Both the position numbers and the translations under genes were made by a program. This document shows, in pieces, positions 9,791 to 17,516 of a DNA stretch of 64,000 nt (its first letter is position 1; each line of letters starts with the position of its first letter). Under the pieces are notes generated by a model. That model ran no database searches. It was given only the letters and a program-made list of their open reading frames with translations, and was not told where the DNA came from. The stretch is from an uncultured bacterium (GTDB lineage Bacteria; Verrucomicrobiota; Kiritimatiellia; RFP12; CAIWXQ01). Location: NCBI GenBank assembly GCA_903916675.1, contig CAIWXQ010000034.1, forward strand, positions 1 through 64,000. Reading direction: 5' to 3'.

Positions 9791-10450
9791 ATGAGCGAGA
9801 CGTATACCAAGGCAGACCTGCTCCGAGAACTGGCGCAGGCGGCGCACATCAGCCGGCGGTGCGCAGACGTCGTGCTGGAAACTCTCACGCAGATCGCCTA
9901 CCGGGAGGCCCGGCAGGGATTCGCCGTGCCCGGCATCTGCCGCCTCGACGTCGTACACCGTCAGGCGCGCCAGGTGCGCAACCCGCAGACCAGCCAAACG
10001 CTGGTGATCGCCGAGCACGACGCCCTGCGCGTGCGCCCGGTCAAACGTGCCAAGAACGCCATCGCTCCCACGCCCCGCGCATTAGTCCAAGTCATCCCGG
10101 ATCCGCAACCGCCGTCTCCCACGCCGACGACAACCACCGCGGCGCGCCCCGCCGCACCCATGCCAGCCGCACTTTCCCGCGCCCCGACCGCACCGGCAGA
10201 CGAGGGAATCTTCGTCTCCTTCCGCTGCCAGCACTGCGGCCAGGAGATCGAAGCGCCGGTCGAAATGGTTGGCGCGCCCAACGAATGCCCCTCCTGTGGT
10301 GAGCCGCTGCTCGTCCCTTACACTTCCGAGGAAGGCACGATCTGGCACCAGTCGCGCACGACCAGCCCCGAGGTGCTGCCGCCTTCGCCAGATGCCATTG
10401 CCGCCATGAAGGGACGGACCATCCGCATCGAATTGCCAGACGACCTGTAG
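9791..10450 (+). CDS. HU-like DNA-binding domain fused to a C-terminal zinc ribbon
   Basis: 219 residues. Residues 1 to about 95 resemble the HU/IHF fold (MSETYTKADLLRELAQAAHI, then ADVVLETLTQIAYREARQGF, VPGICRLDVVHRQARQVRNP and ALRVRPVKRAKN), the last part matching the DNA-binding arm region. A Pro/Thr/Ala linker (100-140) leads to a four-Cys zinc ribbon CQHCGQEIEAP...CPSCGEPL (about 143-175) and a short acidic tail. ATG 9791 is preceded by GGAGGT with 10-nt spacing. Likely a nucleoid-associated protein with an added protein- or nucleic-acid-binding module. The fusion is unusual. The next gene follows after 17 bp. Confidence 0.8.
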   Translation: MSETYTKADLLRELAQAAHISRRCADVVLETLTQIAYREARQGFAVPGICRLDVVHRQARQVRNPQTSQTLVIAEHDALRVRPVKRAKNAIAPTPRALVQVIPDPQPPSPTPTTTTAARPAAPMPAALSRAPTAPADEGIFVSFRCQHCGQEIEAPVEMVGAPNECPSCGEPLLVPYTSEEGTIWHQSRTTSPEVLPPSPDAIAAMKGRTIRIELPDDL

Positions 10451-10467
10451 CCATTGGAGAATACGAC

Positions 10468-10911
10468 ATGCTGCCACCCTTCCCGCCCTGCCTGTGCCGT
10501 ACGCTGGCGCTGACACTCCTGCTGTCTGCCTTTGCCGGCTGCGTCTCGACGCCATCCGCGCCACCGGGCCCCGCGAACGTCTTCGTGAACGAAGCCGGCA
10601 TCGTCACCTACCTGGGCGCATCCTGCACCATTGACCAGCTTCCGAGGCGCCTGGCGCGATCCGACATTAGCGCCGATCAGGAGATTCGCGTGCACCTGAA
10701 TGATCCGCGCAGCCAGGCACAACTGCGCAGCCAGATCGTCGTTGTATTAGCCCGAAATGGCTATCGCCGCATCCTGTTCCAATCCGCCACGCGCATGATG
10801 GCAGAGACAGAGGAAGCCAGCCGCCCCGGCCTCTCGCCGCAACGGCACGTGGAGTCGATGGTGGTCACGAACGAACTCCACTTCCGCGCCGTATCGCCCA
10901 ACCAGAAATAG
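10468..10911 (+). CDS. Lipoprotein with ExbD/TolR-like periplasmic domain (tentative)
   Basis: 147 residues. The signal peptide LALTLLLSAFAGC ends in a lipobox Cys. After a short Pro-rich stretch, the region VTYLGASCTIDQLPRRL, then EIRVHLNDPRSQAQLRSQIV and LARNGYRRILFQ resembles the small periplasmic domain of ExbD/TolR (a product that sets residue polarity, then a shift register of helix and strand). The usual ExbD transmembrane helix is replaced by a lipid anchor. Family assignment is from pattern only. GGAG lies 9 nt before the ATG. Co-oriented with the HU/zinc-ribbon gene. Confidence 0.6.
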   Translation: MLPPFPPCLCRTLALTLLLSAFAGCVSTPSAPPGPANVFVNEAGIVTYLGASCTIDQLPRRLARSDISADQEIRVHLNDPRSQAQLRSQIVVVLARNGYRRILFQSATRMMAETEEASRPGLSPQRHVESMVVTNELHFRAVSPNQK

Positions 10912-11088
10912 CCTCTCCGCCGCACCTGCCGCAACCGACGTTTCCCCGTCCTGATTCACGCCGGCGACGGCCATTGACTCCGGCCGAGCAACACGCCATC
11001 CTATGGAGCAACGCCGTGAGGCTTTTCGCCCTCCCGGCCGCCGCGCAGGGTCCAGCGCGACGCGGCAACCGCAAGCGGAACTTTGACC

Positions 11089-11931
11089 ATGCATGTGGCC
11101 ATCATCGGTATCGGTCTGATCGGCGGCTCGGTCGCGCGTGACCTCCGCCGCACCGGCTTCGCGGCCCGCCTCACCGGCGTAGGCTCCTCCCCCGAACGCG
11201 CCCAGATCGCGCAGGACCTCGGACTCGTGGACCGCGTGACCGACCTCGCCATTGCTGTGCGCGAGGCCGACCTCGTCGTGCTCGCCATCCCCGTGGACCG
11301 CATCGTGCGCCTCCTGCCGCAGGTGATGGATCTGGTCACCGACCGCCAGACCGTCACAGACATGGGATCCACCAAGAAAGCTATCGTTGAGTCCATCGCC
11401 CGCCACCCGCGCCGCAGACGCTTCGTCGCCTCCCACCCCATGGCCGGCACCGAGAACTCCGGTCCCGCCGCCGCGCTCGATCGCCTCTTCGAAAACAAGG
11501 TCGCCGTGCTCTGCGACCTGGAGCAGAGCGCGCCCGACGCCGCCCGGACCGTCGAGGCGCTCTACGCCGCGCTCGGCATGCGCCTGGTGCGCATGGACGC
11601 CGCCACGCACGACCTTCACGCCGCCTACGTCTCGCACCTTTCGCACGTCGCCTCCTACGCCCTGGCCCTCGCCACGCTGGAGAAGGAGAAAGACGACAAC
11701 GCCATCTTCGCGCTCGCCGGCGGCGGGTTCGCCTCCACCGCCCGCCTCGCCAAAAGCGCTCCCGACATGTGGGTGCCTATCTTCCGCCAGAACCGCACCG
11801 CCCTGCTCGATGCCATCGATGCCTACCAGCGGCAGCTCCAAGCCCTGCGCACCGCCATAGATGCCAACGACGAGTCTGCCATGCGCACGCTGATCGAGGA
11901 AGCCAACCAGATCCGCCGGATTCTGCGGTAA
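11089..11931 (+). CDS. tyrA: Prephenate dehydrogenase
   Basis: Oxidatively decarboxylates prephenate to 4-hydroxyphenylpyruvate with NAD(P), for tyrosine synthesis. 280 residues: Rossmann motif IIGIGLIGGSVARDLRR (residues 5-21), VLAIPVD, DMGSTKK, the catalytic-region SHPMAGTENSG, and the helical dimer domain with HAAYVSHLSHVASYALA. ATG 11089 puts the Rossmann fold right at the N-terminus. An in-frame TTG 6 nt upstream is less likely. There is no ACT or chorismate-mutase domain, so it is a stand-alone enzyme. A TTGACT at 10974 could be part of a promoter. Confidence 0.93.
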   Translation: MHVAIIGIGLIGGSVARDLRRTGFAARLTGVGSSPERAQIAQDLGLVDRVTDLAIAVREADLVVLAIPVDRIVRLLPQVMDLVTDRQTVTDMGSTKKAIVESIARHPRRRRFVASHPMAGTENSGPAAALDRLFENKVAVLCDLEQSAPDAARTVEALYAALGMRLVRMDAATHDLHAAYVSHLSHVASYALALATLEKEKDDNAIFALAGGGFASTARLAKSAPDMWVPIFRQNRTALLDAIDAYQRQLQALRTAIDANDESAMRTLIEEANQIRRILR

Positions 11932-11934
11932 TGA

Positions 11935-12020
11935 AAGAGAGAATTCAGAATCCAGAATTCAGGATTCAGAAGCAAAACCCAGACCGCAACCCGAAACATC
12001 CTACCTCCCCATTCTGAATT
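11935..12020. repeat. Heptamer repeat island between tyrA and mutL
   Basis: Starts with five tandem 7-mers: AGAATTC, AGAATCC, AGAATTC, AGGATTC, AGAAGCA. An inverted piece (ATTCTGAATTCTT) closes the island just before mutL, so the ends could pair. Confidence 0.8.
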
Positions 12021-12033
12021 CTTCCCCCACACG

Positions 12034-13896
12034 ATGCCCCTCGACGGTCACATCCGGCTGCTCCCCGTGCAGGTGGCGAATCAGATCGCCGCTGGCGAGG
12101 TGGTCGAGCGCCCGGCCTCTGCCGTCAAGGAGCTGATTGAGAATGCGCTCGATGCTGGCGCCGCGCACATCGAGGTCTTCGTAACCGCAGGCGGACGCAA
12201 GCTGATCGAGGTGCGCGACGACGGCATCGGTATGAACCGCGACGACGCGCTGCTCAGCATCGAGCGCCAGGCCACCAGCAAGCTACGCGAGGTGGCCGAC
12301 ATCGAGCGCATCGCCACGCTCGGCTTCCGCGGCGAGGCGCTGCCGTCCATCGCCTCGGTTTCGCGCTTCACGCTTGCCACCTGCCGCCGCGGCGAGACCA
12401 TCGGCACGGAGCTCACCATCGTCGGCGGCCGCCTGCAGGACGTGAAGGATGCCGGCGTGCCGCCCGGCACGACTGTGGCCGTGCGCGACCTCTTCTTCAA
12501 TGTGCCGGCGCGCCGCAAATTTCTGCGCGCCTACGAGACCGAACAGGCCCACATCCGCACCGTCTTCATCCTCCACGCGCTCGCCCACCCGGAAACCGGC
12601 CTGCTCCTCAAGGCCGACGGCCGCGAGCTCTACCGACTCCCCGCCGATTCCTCGCTCGAGGATCGCGTGCGCGACCTTTTCGGCGCGGAATTCGCGGAGG
12701 CGCTGCGGCTGGTCGATCGCACCTTTGCCGGCGTGCGCGTGCACGGCTTCGCCGCCATCCCCACGCAGACACGCGCCGACCGCGCCGAGCAGTACGTCTT
12801 CGTCAACCGCCGCCCCGCCTCCGCCGCCATCATCTCCTACGCGCTGCGCGAGGCCTATCCGCCGCTTGATCTTGACCGCAAACCCGTGGTACTTCTCTTT
12901 GTCGATCTTGCTCCCGAGCTCGTGGATGTCAACGTCCACCCGACCAAGAAGGAGGTCCGCTTCCGCCGCCCCGCCGACGTGCGCGAAGCCATCATCGCAG
13001 CCGTCAGCAGCGCACTCGGCCACACCCCGCGACGAATTCTGGGTGGCCGCACCGAACCGGCCAGCCCTGCCGGAGCCCCTGCGCCGTTCCCGCCACCTGC
13101 CCCGCCGCGAGAGAACCCCATCCAGCATCTGCCGTGGCCGGAGAATCAGAGGTCAGAAGCCAGAGGTCAGAGGTCGGTAAACAGTGGGCAGTGGACAGTG
13201 AGCAATGAGGAGAAGGTAGAAGGCAGGAACCAGGAGCCAGAATCAAGAATCGATACTGCTGAATCTCAAATCTCAAATCTCAAATCCGTCATCCCGAACC
13301 CCGAAGAATCCCCCTGGAAATGGTGCCGCGTGCTGGGGCAGGTCGGCGGACTCTACGCGCTGCTGGAGACCGACAGCGGCTACGTGACGCTCGATCCGCG
13401 CGCCGCCCATGAGCGCGTGCTCTACGAGAAACTGCTGGACGCGGCGAAGAACGACGCCGTGCAATCGCAACGCCTGCTGCTGCCGGAGACCGTGAAGCTG
13501 CCGCCCGAGAACGCCGCGCGCCTCCGCCGCCACCTGGAACTGCTGCACGCCATGGGGTTCGGCGTGGACGATTTCGGCGACGACCATTTCAAGATCGACG
13601 GCCTCCCGGCCGAAATCAGCAACGCCCCGCGCCGCGAGCTGCTGCTCGACATCGCCCACGATCTTGAAACCGCCGGCGCGCGCCGCGGCTCGGAGAAGTG
13701 GCGCGAAGAAGCTGTTGCACGCGCCGCCTGCCGAGCTGCCGTAGCCGGCCGCCAGAGCGAACTCGCGCCTCAGGAACTCGCGCAGCTCGTCTCCGACCTC
13801 GCCCGCTGCCGCATGCCCTATACCTGCCCCCGCGGCCGCCCCACCATGATCCTCACCCCGTACCGCGAACTCGCAAGGAAGTTCGGACGGGAGTGA
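12034..13896 (+). CDS. mutL: DNA mismatch repair protein MutL
   Basis: GHKL ATPase that links MutS mismatch recognition to strand incision and excision. 620 residues. The N-terminal ATPase has motifs ENALDAGA, DDGIGM and GFRGEAL, followed by the FNVPARRKFL, PTKKEVRF and transducer regions up to about 340. The linker at about 370-420 is encoded by a repeat island (13141-13293). The C-terminal dimerisation domain is about 425-620 (GQVGGLYALLETD, DPRAAHERVLYEKL). No clear DQHAxxExxxYE endonuclease motif is seen. The related position reads DPRAAHERVLYEKL, which retains His and Glu but not the full signature, and the C-terminal CPRGRPT matches the usual CPHGRP motif. Confidence 0.95.
   Translation: MPLDGHIRLLPVQVANQIAAGEVVERPASAVKELIENALDAGAAHIEVFVTAGGRKLIEVRDDGIGMNRDDALLSIERQATSKLREVADIERIATLGFRGEALPSIASVSRFTLATCRRGETIGTELTIVGGRLQDVKDAGVPPGTTVAVRDLFFNVPARRKFLRAYETEQAHIRTVFILHALAHPETGLLLKADGRELYRLPADSSLEDRVRDLFGAEFAEALRLVDRTFAGVRVHGFAAIPTQTRADRAEQYVFVNRRPASAAIISYALREAYPPLDLDRKPVVLLFVDLAPELVDVNVHPTKKEVRFRRPADVREAIIAAVSSALGHTPRRILGGRTEPASPAGAPAPFPPPAPPRENPIQHLPWPENQRSEARGQRSVNSGQWTVSNEEKVEGRNQEPESRIDTAESQISNLKSVIPNPEESPWKWCRVLGQVGGLYALLETDSGYVTLDPRAAHERVLYEKLLDAAKNDAVQSQRLLLPETVKLPPENAARLRRHLELLHAMGFGVDDFGDDHFKIDGLPAEISNAPRRELLLDIAHDLETAGARRGSEKWREEAVARAACRAAVAGRQSELAPQELAQLVSDLARCRMPYTCPRGRPTMILTPYRELARKFGRE
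13141..13293. repeat. Multi-family heptamer island in the mutL linker
   Basis: Three 7-mer families in succession: AGGTCAG/AAGCCAG (13149-13175), CAGTGGG/CAGTGGA/CAGTGAG (13181-13207), and three copies of ATCTCAA (13263-13284). The island is in frame with mutL and gives peptides such as NQRSEARGQRSVNSG and SQISNLKS. It falls exactly in the non-conserved linker between the two MutL domains. Confidence 0.8.
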
Positions 13897-14192
13897 GTAC
13901 AAGCGCAGGACACAGAGGGCACAGAGGGGAGACTGAGGCCGCAGAGGGGAGCTGAGAATGGTGTTGCATTTGCCAACTCAACCGCAGAACCGCAACGTCT
14001 TGCTTTCTGAAGTAAGCCTTCGACACTCTGCGGTTCGCTTGGCGGAATCTGAAGCCCCCGTCCTGCCAGCGTCCGGGACGCGGCCCCGGACGCCAGGCAG
14101 GTGAGGCCGGGCGGGACGCCCGTGCTCCCAGGGAAACTCCCGGCGGCCGAGGCCGGCCGCCCTCCAAAGCCTCTGTATCCTTATCTAGTCTC
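13897..14192. repeat. Intergenic repeats and hairpin between mutL and the FAD oxidase
   Basis: No gene seen. It contains CACAGAGGG-type repeats (13908-13950), CCGCAGAACCGCAAC and CTCTGCGGTTCG pieces, a strong imperfect hairpin (CCTGCCAGCGTCCGGG at about 14060 with its complement ending at about 14100), and GGGCGGGACGCCCG. The hairpin could end both convergent genes. Confidence 0.6.
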
Positions 14193-15767
14193 TTACACCG
14201 CAAATAGATTGCCGACGCTCATCCGTCCACTCGGATCGAAAATCTTCTTGAGCGCGCGCATTTCCGCGATTCCGTCCGCGCCGTACATCACCCGCAGCAG
14301 GCTGACCTTGAGCTTGCCGATGCCGTGCTCAGCCGAGACGCTGCCGCCCCACGCCACCACCTGCCGCGCCCACCCCTCGTACAGCGCTTTCCCCTGCGCG
14401 TACTCCTGCATGTCGCGCGGCAGGATGTTGACATGCACGTGATTGTTACCGATGTGGCCGAAGACCACGGACTCCAGTCCCAACTGGGCCAGATCGCGCC
14501 GGTACATGGCCATCACCGGCCGCAGAGATGCATCCGGCACCGACAAGTCTGTGCCAAGCTTGGTGAGCCCTGGATGCTGTTGCTGACGCTCGGCAATGCG
14601 CAGATTCACCTGCTCGGGCGCGGCATGGCGGAATTCCTTGAGCCGACGCAGGCCGGCCTCGTCCGTCGCAGCCCAGCTCTCCTCCGCGTCGCCTGCCGCG
14701 GACAGCCACTGCAACACGTCCTCGCCGCAAGCGGCAACGATCTCCTCGTCGTCCGCCGCGTACTCGACGTACACCGCCTGCCCCCAGCTGTCCTGCAGCT
14801 GCGGCAGATGCGCGCCGTTGGCGCAGGCCTGGCGCAGGAGGTTCAACACGCCGCTATCGAAATACTCGATCGCCACCGGTCGTTTCGCGCCGGTCCGCCC
14901 CGGCCCGCGCGTCCACTCCACAAAGTCCAACGCGCGCGCCTCGTCCGGCAGAAAGCAGACCATGCCCCAAGTCACAGCCGGTCGCCGGCACAGCAGCAGC
15001 TCGATCTCCACGATGACGCCGAGCGTCCCCTCGCTGCCGATGAAGAGATCCAGCAGGTCCATGTCCGGTGCGATGAAATAGCCGGCGGCATTTTTGACCG
15101 CGGGCGGCTGGTAGGCCGGCAGGCGGCCGGCGAGCGTACGTCCACTGCGGGTCGTGGCGCGGAACTCCCGCCCCTTGGCGCGAGGCGCGCCGCGCGTCAG
15201 GTCGAGCAGATCGCCGTCAGCCAGCGCCACGGTCAGGCTGCTGACGTGTCCGCGCGTGGCTCCGTAGGTGAACGAGCAAGCGCCCGAGGCGTTGCACGCC
15301 ACCATGCCGCCAAGCGAGGCAGAGGTCTCCGTGGGGTCGGGCGTGAACATCCAGCAGCCGGCGCGCAGGCGCGCGAGCGCGGTGCGGCTCTCGTCGCTCC
15401 AGAACGAGGTGTCCACCGCCGCGCCGTCGAGGAAGGAGCGCAGCGCATTGAGTGTCACGCCCGGCTGCGCACGCACGCGGGCAAGGCCGGAGGCGTCGAA
15501 TGACACGCCAAGGATGCGGTCCATGCGCGTCAGGCTCAGCAGCAGCCCGCCATCCGGCACCGCGCCAGCCGCGATCCCGGTGCGCGCACCCTGCACCGTC
15601 ACCCGGCTCCCTTGTTCCGCGGCCAGACGCAGCAGCGCGCAGACCTCCTCCGCAGATGTCGGAAACGCCACGCCGTCCGCCGTGCCACTGCGGCGCGACT
15701 CATCCCGCAGCCCGTCGGGAAAGCTGCATGCAACATCCGCAAGGATCGTGGGGACTTCGTGGGCCAT
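14193..15767 (-). CDS. FAD-linked oxidase, D-lactate/glycolate dehydrogenase type
   Basis: 524 residues from ATG 15767 (MAHEVPTIL), chosen because AGGAG lies 5 nt upstream. An open frame extends 14 codons further without support. The N-terminal PCMH-type FAD-binding domain has VTVQGARTGIAAGAVP, PDPTETSASLGGMVACNASG, KNAAGY and GSEGTLGVI. The C-terminal FAD-oxidase cap has VFGHIGNNHVHVNI and SAEHGIGKLK with the usual metal-binding histidines. This is the GlcD/D-2-hydroxyacid dehydrogenase family. The substrate (D-lactate, glycolate or another 2-hydroxyacid) is not certain. No Fe-S partner (GlcF/LutA) is adjacent, suggesting a single-subunit quinone- or cytochrome-linked enzyme. Confidence 0.85.
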   Translation of the reverse strand: MAHEVPTILADVACSFPDGLRDESRRSGTADGVAFPTSAEEVCALLRLAAEQGSRVTVQGARTGIAAGAVPDGGLLLSLTRMDRILGVSFDASGLARVRAQPGVTLNALRSFLDGAAVDTSFWSDESRTALARLRAGCWMFTPDPTETSASLGGMVACNASGACSFTYGATRGHVSSLTVALADGDLLDLTRGAPRAKGREFRATTRSGRTLAGRLPAYQPPAVKNAAGYFIAPDMDLLDLFIGSEGTLGVIVEIELLLCRRPAVTWGMVCFLPDEARALDFVEWTRGPGRTGAKRPVAIEYFDSGVLNLLRQACANGAHLPQLQDSWGQAVYVEYAADDEEIVAACGEDVLQWLSAAGDAEESWAATDEAGLRRLKEFRHAAPEQVNLRIAERQQQHPGLTKLGTDLSVPDASLRPVMAMYRRDLAQLGLESVVFGHIGNNHVHVNILPRDMQEYAQGKALYEGWARQVVAWGGSVSAEHGIGKLKVSLLRVMYGADGIAEMRALKKIFDPSGRMSVGNLFAV

Positions 15768-15904
15768 TGCACTCCTGTATGACCACTTATCGTACCGCCC
15801 CGCATTCACCTTGGCCAGCCTCTACCCAAGCCTAGTGCCCCGCTTTCATTTTCCCGCTGGATACCAAAAGACGAACGCGGGATACTAGCACCCAGCGATT
15901 TACC

Positions 15905-16876
15905 ATGCGCACCCTGATCCAACCTGAACGCTTCCGCGCGCTGCGTGGCCCGATTGTGCTCGCTGCCGGCTTTTTCGACGGCGTACACGTCGGTCACCGC
16001 CTCGTGCTCGACGGCGCGGTGCGCGAAGCACGGCGGCGCAGCGGGCAGGCGTGGGCACTGACCTTCGACCAGCATCCGCTCTCGGTCCTCGCGCCGGAGC
16101 GCCAGCCGCCGCTGCTCACCCCCCTCGAGGTGCGGCTGGAGCGGCTCGCGTCCGCAGGGCTGGACGGTTGCCTGGTGCTCCCCTTCACGCGCGAACTCGC
16201 AGCGCTCACGCCGGAGGATTTCGTTGCGCACCTTTGCGGCCGCGGCCGCCGCGTGGTCAACATCCGCTGCGGCGCCAACTGGCGCTTCGGCGCAAACGCC
16301 GCCGGCGATGCCGCCGAACTCGCGCGCCTCGGCCGGCAGCAAGGCTTTATTGTCACGGTTGTGCGGGCCGCGCGCTACGTCGGCAGGCCGGTCTCCAGCA
16401 CGCGCATCCGCGAGGCGATCCAGCGCGGCAACCTCGCCGCCGCCACTGCCATGCTCGGCCACCCCTACTCCATCCGCGAGACCGTAATCCGCGGCCGCGG
16501 CGTCGGCCGCCAGCTCGGCATGGCCACGGCCAATGTACACCCCGCGTCTGAAGTGCTGCCGCCGCTCGGCGTCTACGCCGTGCGCACTTGGATCGGAGAC
16601 CGTCCGGTCAATGGTGTGGCCAGCCTCGGTTTCCGCCCGACCTTCCCCGACGCACGGCCGGATACACCGCTGCTCGAGACTCACTTCCTCGACTTTGAGG
16701 GCGACCTCTATGGCGCCACCCTCGACATCGCCTTCATCTCCCGCCTGCGCGATGAACGCAAATACCCCACTGTTGCCGCGCTCATGGCCCAGGTCCGGCG
16801 GGATATCGGTGCGGCGCGAAAGATTTTCCGGCAAACGGGAGGCGCCACCGGTCTCGCCACGCGAAACGTAACATGA
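15905..16876 (+). CDS. ribF: Bifunctional riboflavin kinase / FAD synthetase
   Basis: Phosphorylates riboflavin to FMN and adenylates FMN to FAD. 323 residues. The N-terminal nucleotidyltransferase domain has GFFDGVHVGHR (HxGH-type motif, residues 23-33) and SSTRIREAIQRG. The C-terminal flavokinase beta-barrel begins GRGVGRQLGMATANV and has GVASLGFRPTF and LETHFLDFEGDLYG. It is followed by rpsO and pnp. In many bacteria ribF sits between truB and rpsO. Here truB lies about 33 kb away with nusA-infB-rbfA, so the ancestral operon appears split. Confidence 0.94.
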   Translation: MRTLIQPERFRALRGPIVLAAGFFDGVHVGHRLVLDGAVREARRRSGQAWALTFDQHPLSVLAPERQPPLLTPLEVRLERLASAGLDGCLVLPFTRELAALTPEDFVAHLCGRGRRVVNIRCGANWRFGANAAGDAAELARLGRQQGFIVTVVRAARYVGRPVSSTRIREAIQRGNLAAATAMLGHPYSIRETVIRGRGVGRQLGMATANVHPASEVLPPLGVYAVRTWIGDRPVNGVASLGFRPTFPDARPDTPLLETHFLDFEGDLYGATLDIAFISRLRDERKYPTVAALMAQVRRDIGAARKIFRQTGGATGLATRNVT

Positions 16877-17069
16877 CGAACACCCAACCGTAGAGTCTTG
16901 AAGGCTTACTTCAAAAATCATCACTCTGCTGTTCTGTGATTTTACGGCTCACGCTGCAAGTCAACTGCGATGCGGCCAATCTGCCTTCGTTGTCGGGCCT
17001 CTGCCACACCGCCTCCGTTGCGCCCGAGACAAAATGTCGCGCTCCCTCCACCACCCCCTCCAAATTCGC

Positions 17070-17098
17070 TTTACTCCATTCTCTGGAGCCTCTATAGT
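17070..17098 (+). promoter_or_regulatory. Predicted rpsO promoter
   Basis: TTTACT (17070-17075), 17-bp spacer, TATAGT (17093-17098). It leaves a leader of about 47 nt, purine-rich near the ATG at 17152 (AAAGGAAAAG, CAAGGACC). Confidence 0.55.
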
Positions 17099-17151
17099 CC
17101 CCCTCCGAAACACAAAGGAAAAGCAAAGCGGAACAAGGACCAGTCAGAGAC

Positions 17152-17415
17152 ATGAGCCAGATGGACAAGGTAACGATTCGGAAGCCGTTCCAGCGTCATG
17201 AGAAGGACACCGGCTCCAGCGAAGTTCAGATCGCCGTGCTGACGAAGAAGATCGAGGCACTGACTGAACACCTCAAAGGCCATAAAAAGGACTTCAGCTC
17301 ACGCTATGGGCTGATCCGCATGGTCAACTCGCGCCGCAGTCTTCTCGACTATCTGCGTCGCCAGAACGAGAATCGCTACCAGAAGCTCATCAAGGACCTC
17401 AACATCCGCCGCTAA
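17152..17415 (+). CDS. rpsO: 30S ribosomal protein S15
   Basis: Binds 16S rRNA early in 30S assembly and forms an intersubunit bridge. The 87 residues include the family block [38 protein letters not shown] and [15 protein letters not shown]. The usual S15 length is 88-89. It is followed after 101 bp by pnp, the standard rpsO-pnp pair. In E. coli S15 represses its own mRNA through a leader structure. Nothing here proves the same control. Confidence 0.97.
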   Translation: MSQMDKVTIRKPFQRHEKDTGSSEVQIAVLTKKIEALTEHLKGHKKDFSSRYGLIRMVNSRRSLLDYLRRQNENRYQKLIKDLNIRR

Positions 17416-17426
17416 GCCGGACACAA

Positions 17427-17439
17427 GCCCGCTTCGGGC
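17427..17439 (+). other. Small stem-loop between rpsO and pnp
   Basis: GCCCG-CTT-CGGGC followed by ATTTC. The stem is too weak to be a clear terminator, but it sits where E. coli has processing and attenuation structures between rpsO and pnp. Confidence 0.35.
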
Positions 17440-17516
17440 ATTTCGTCCACTGGCTAGCGCGCGAATCCCGGCCGCCGGTTGCGGTCGCGTCTCGCCTTGT
17501 TCCAAAGAAAGGCAAA

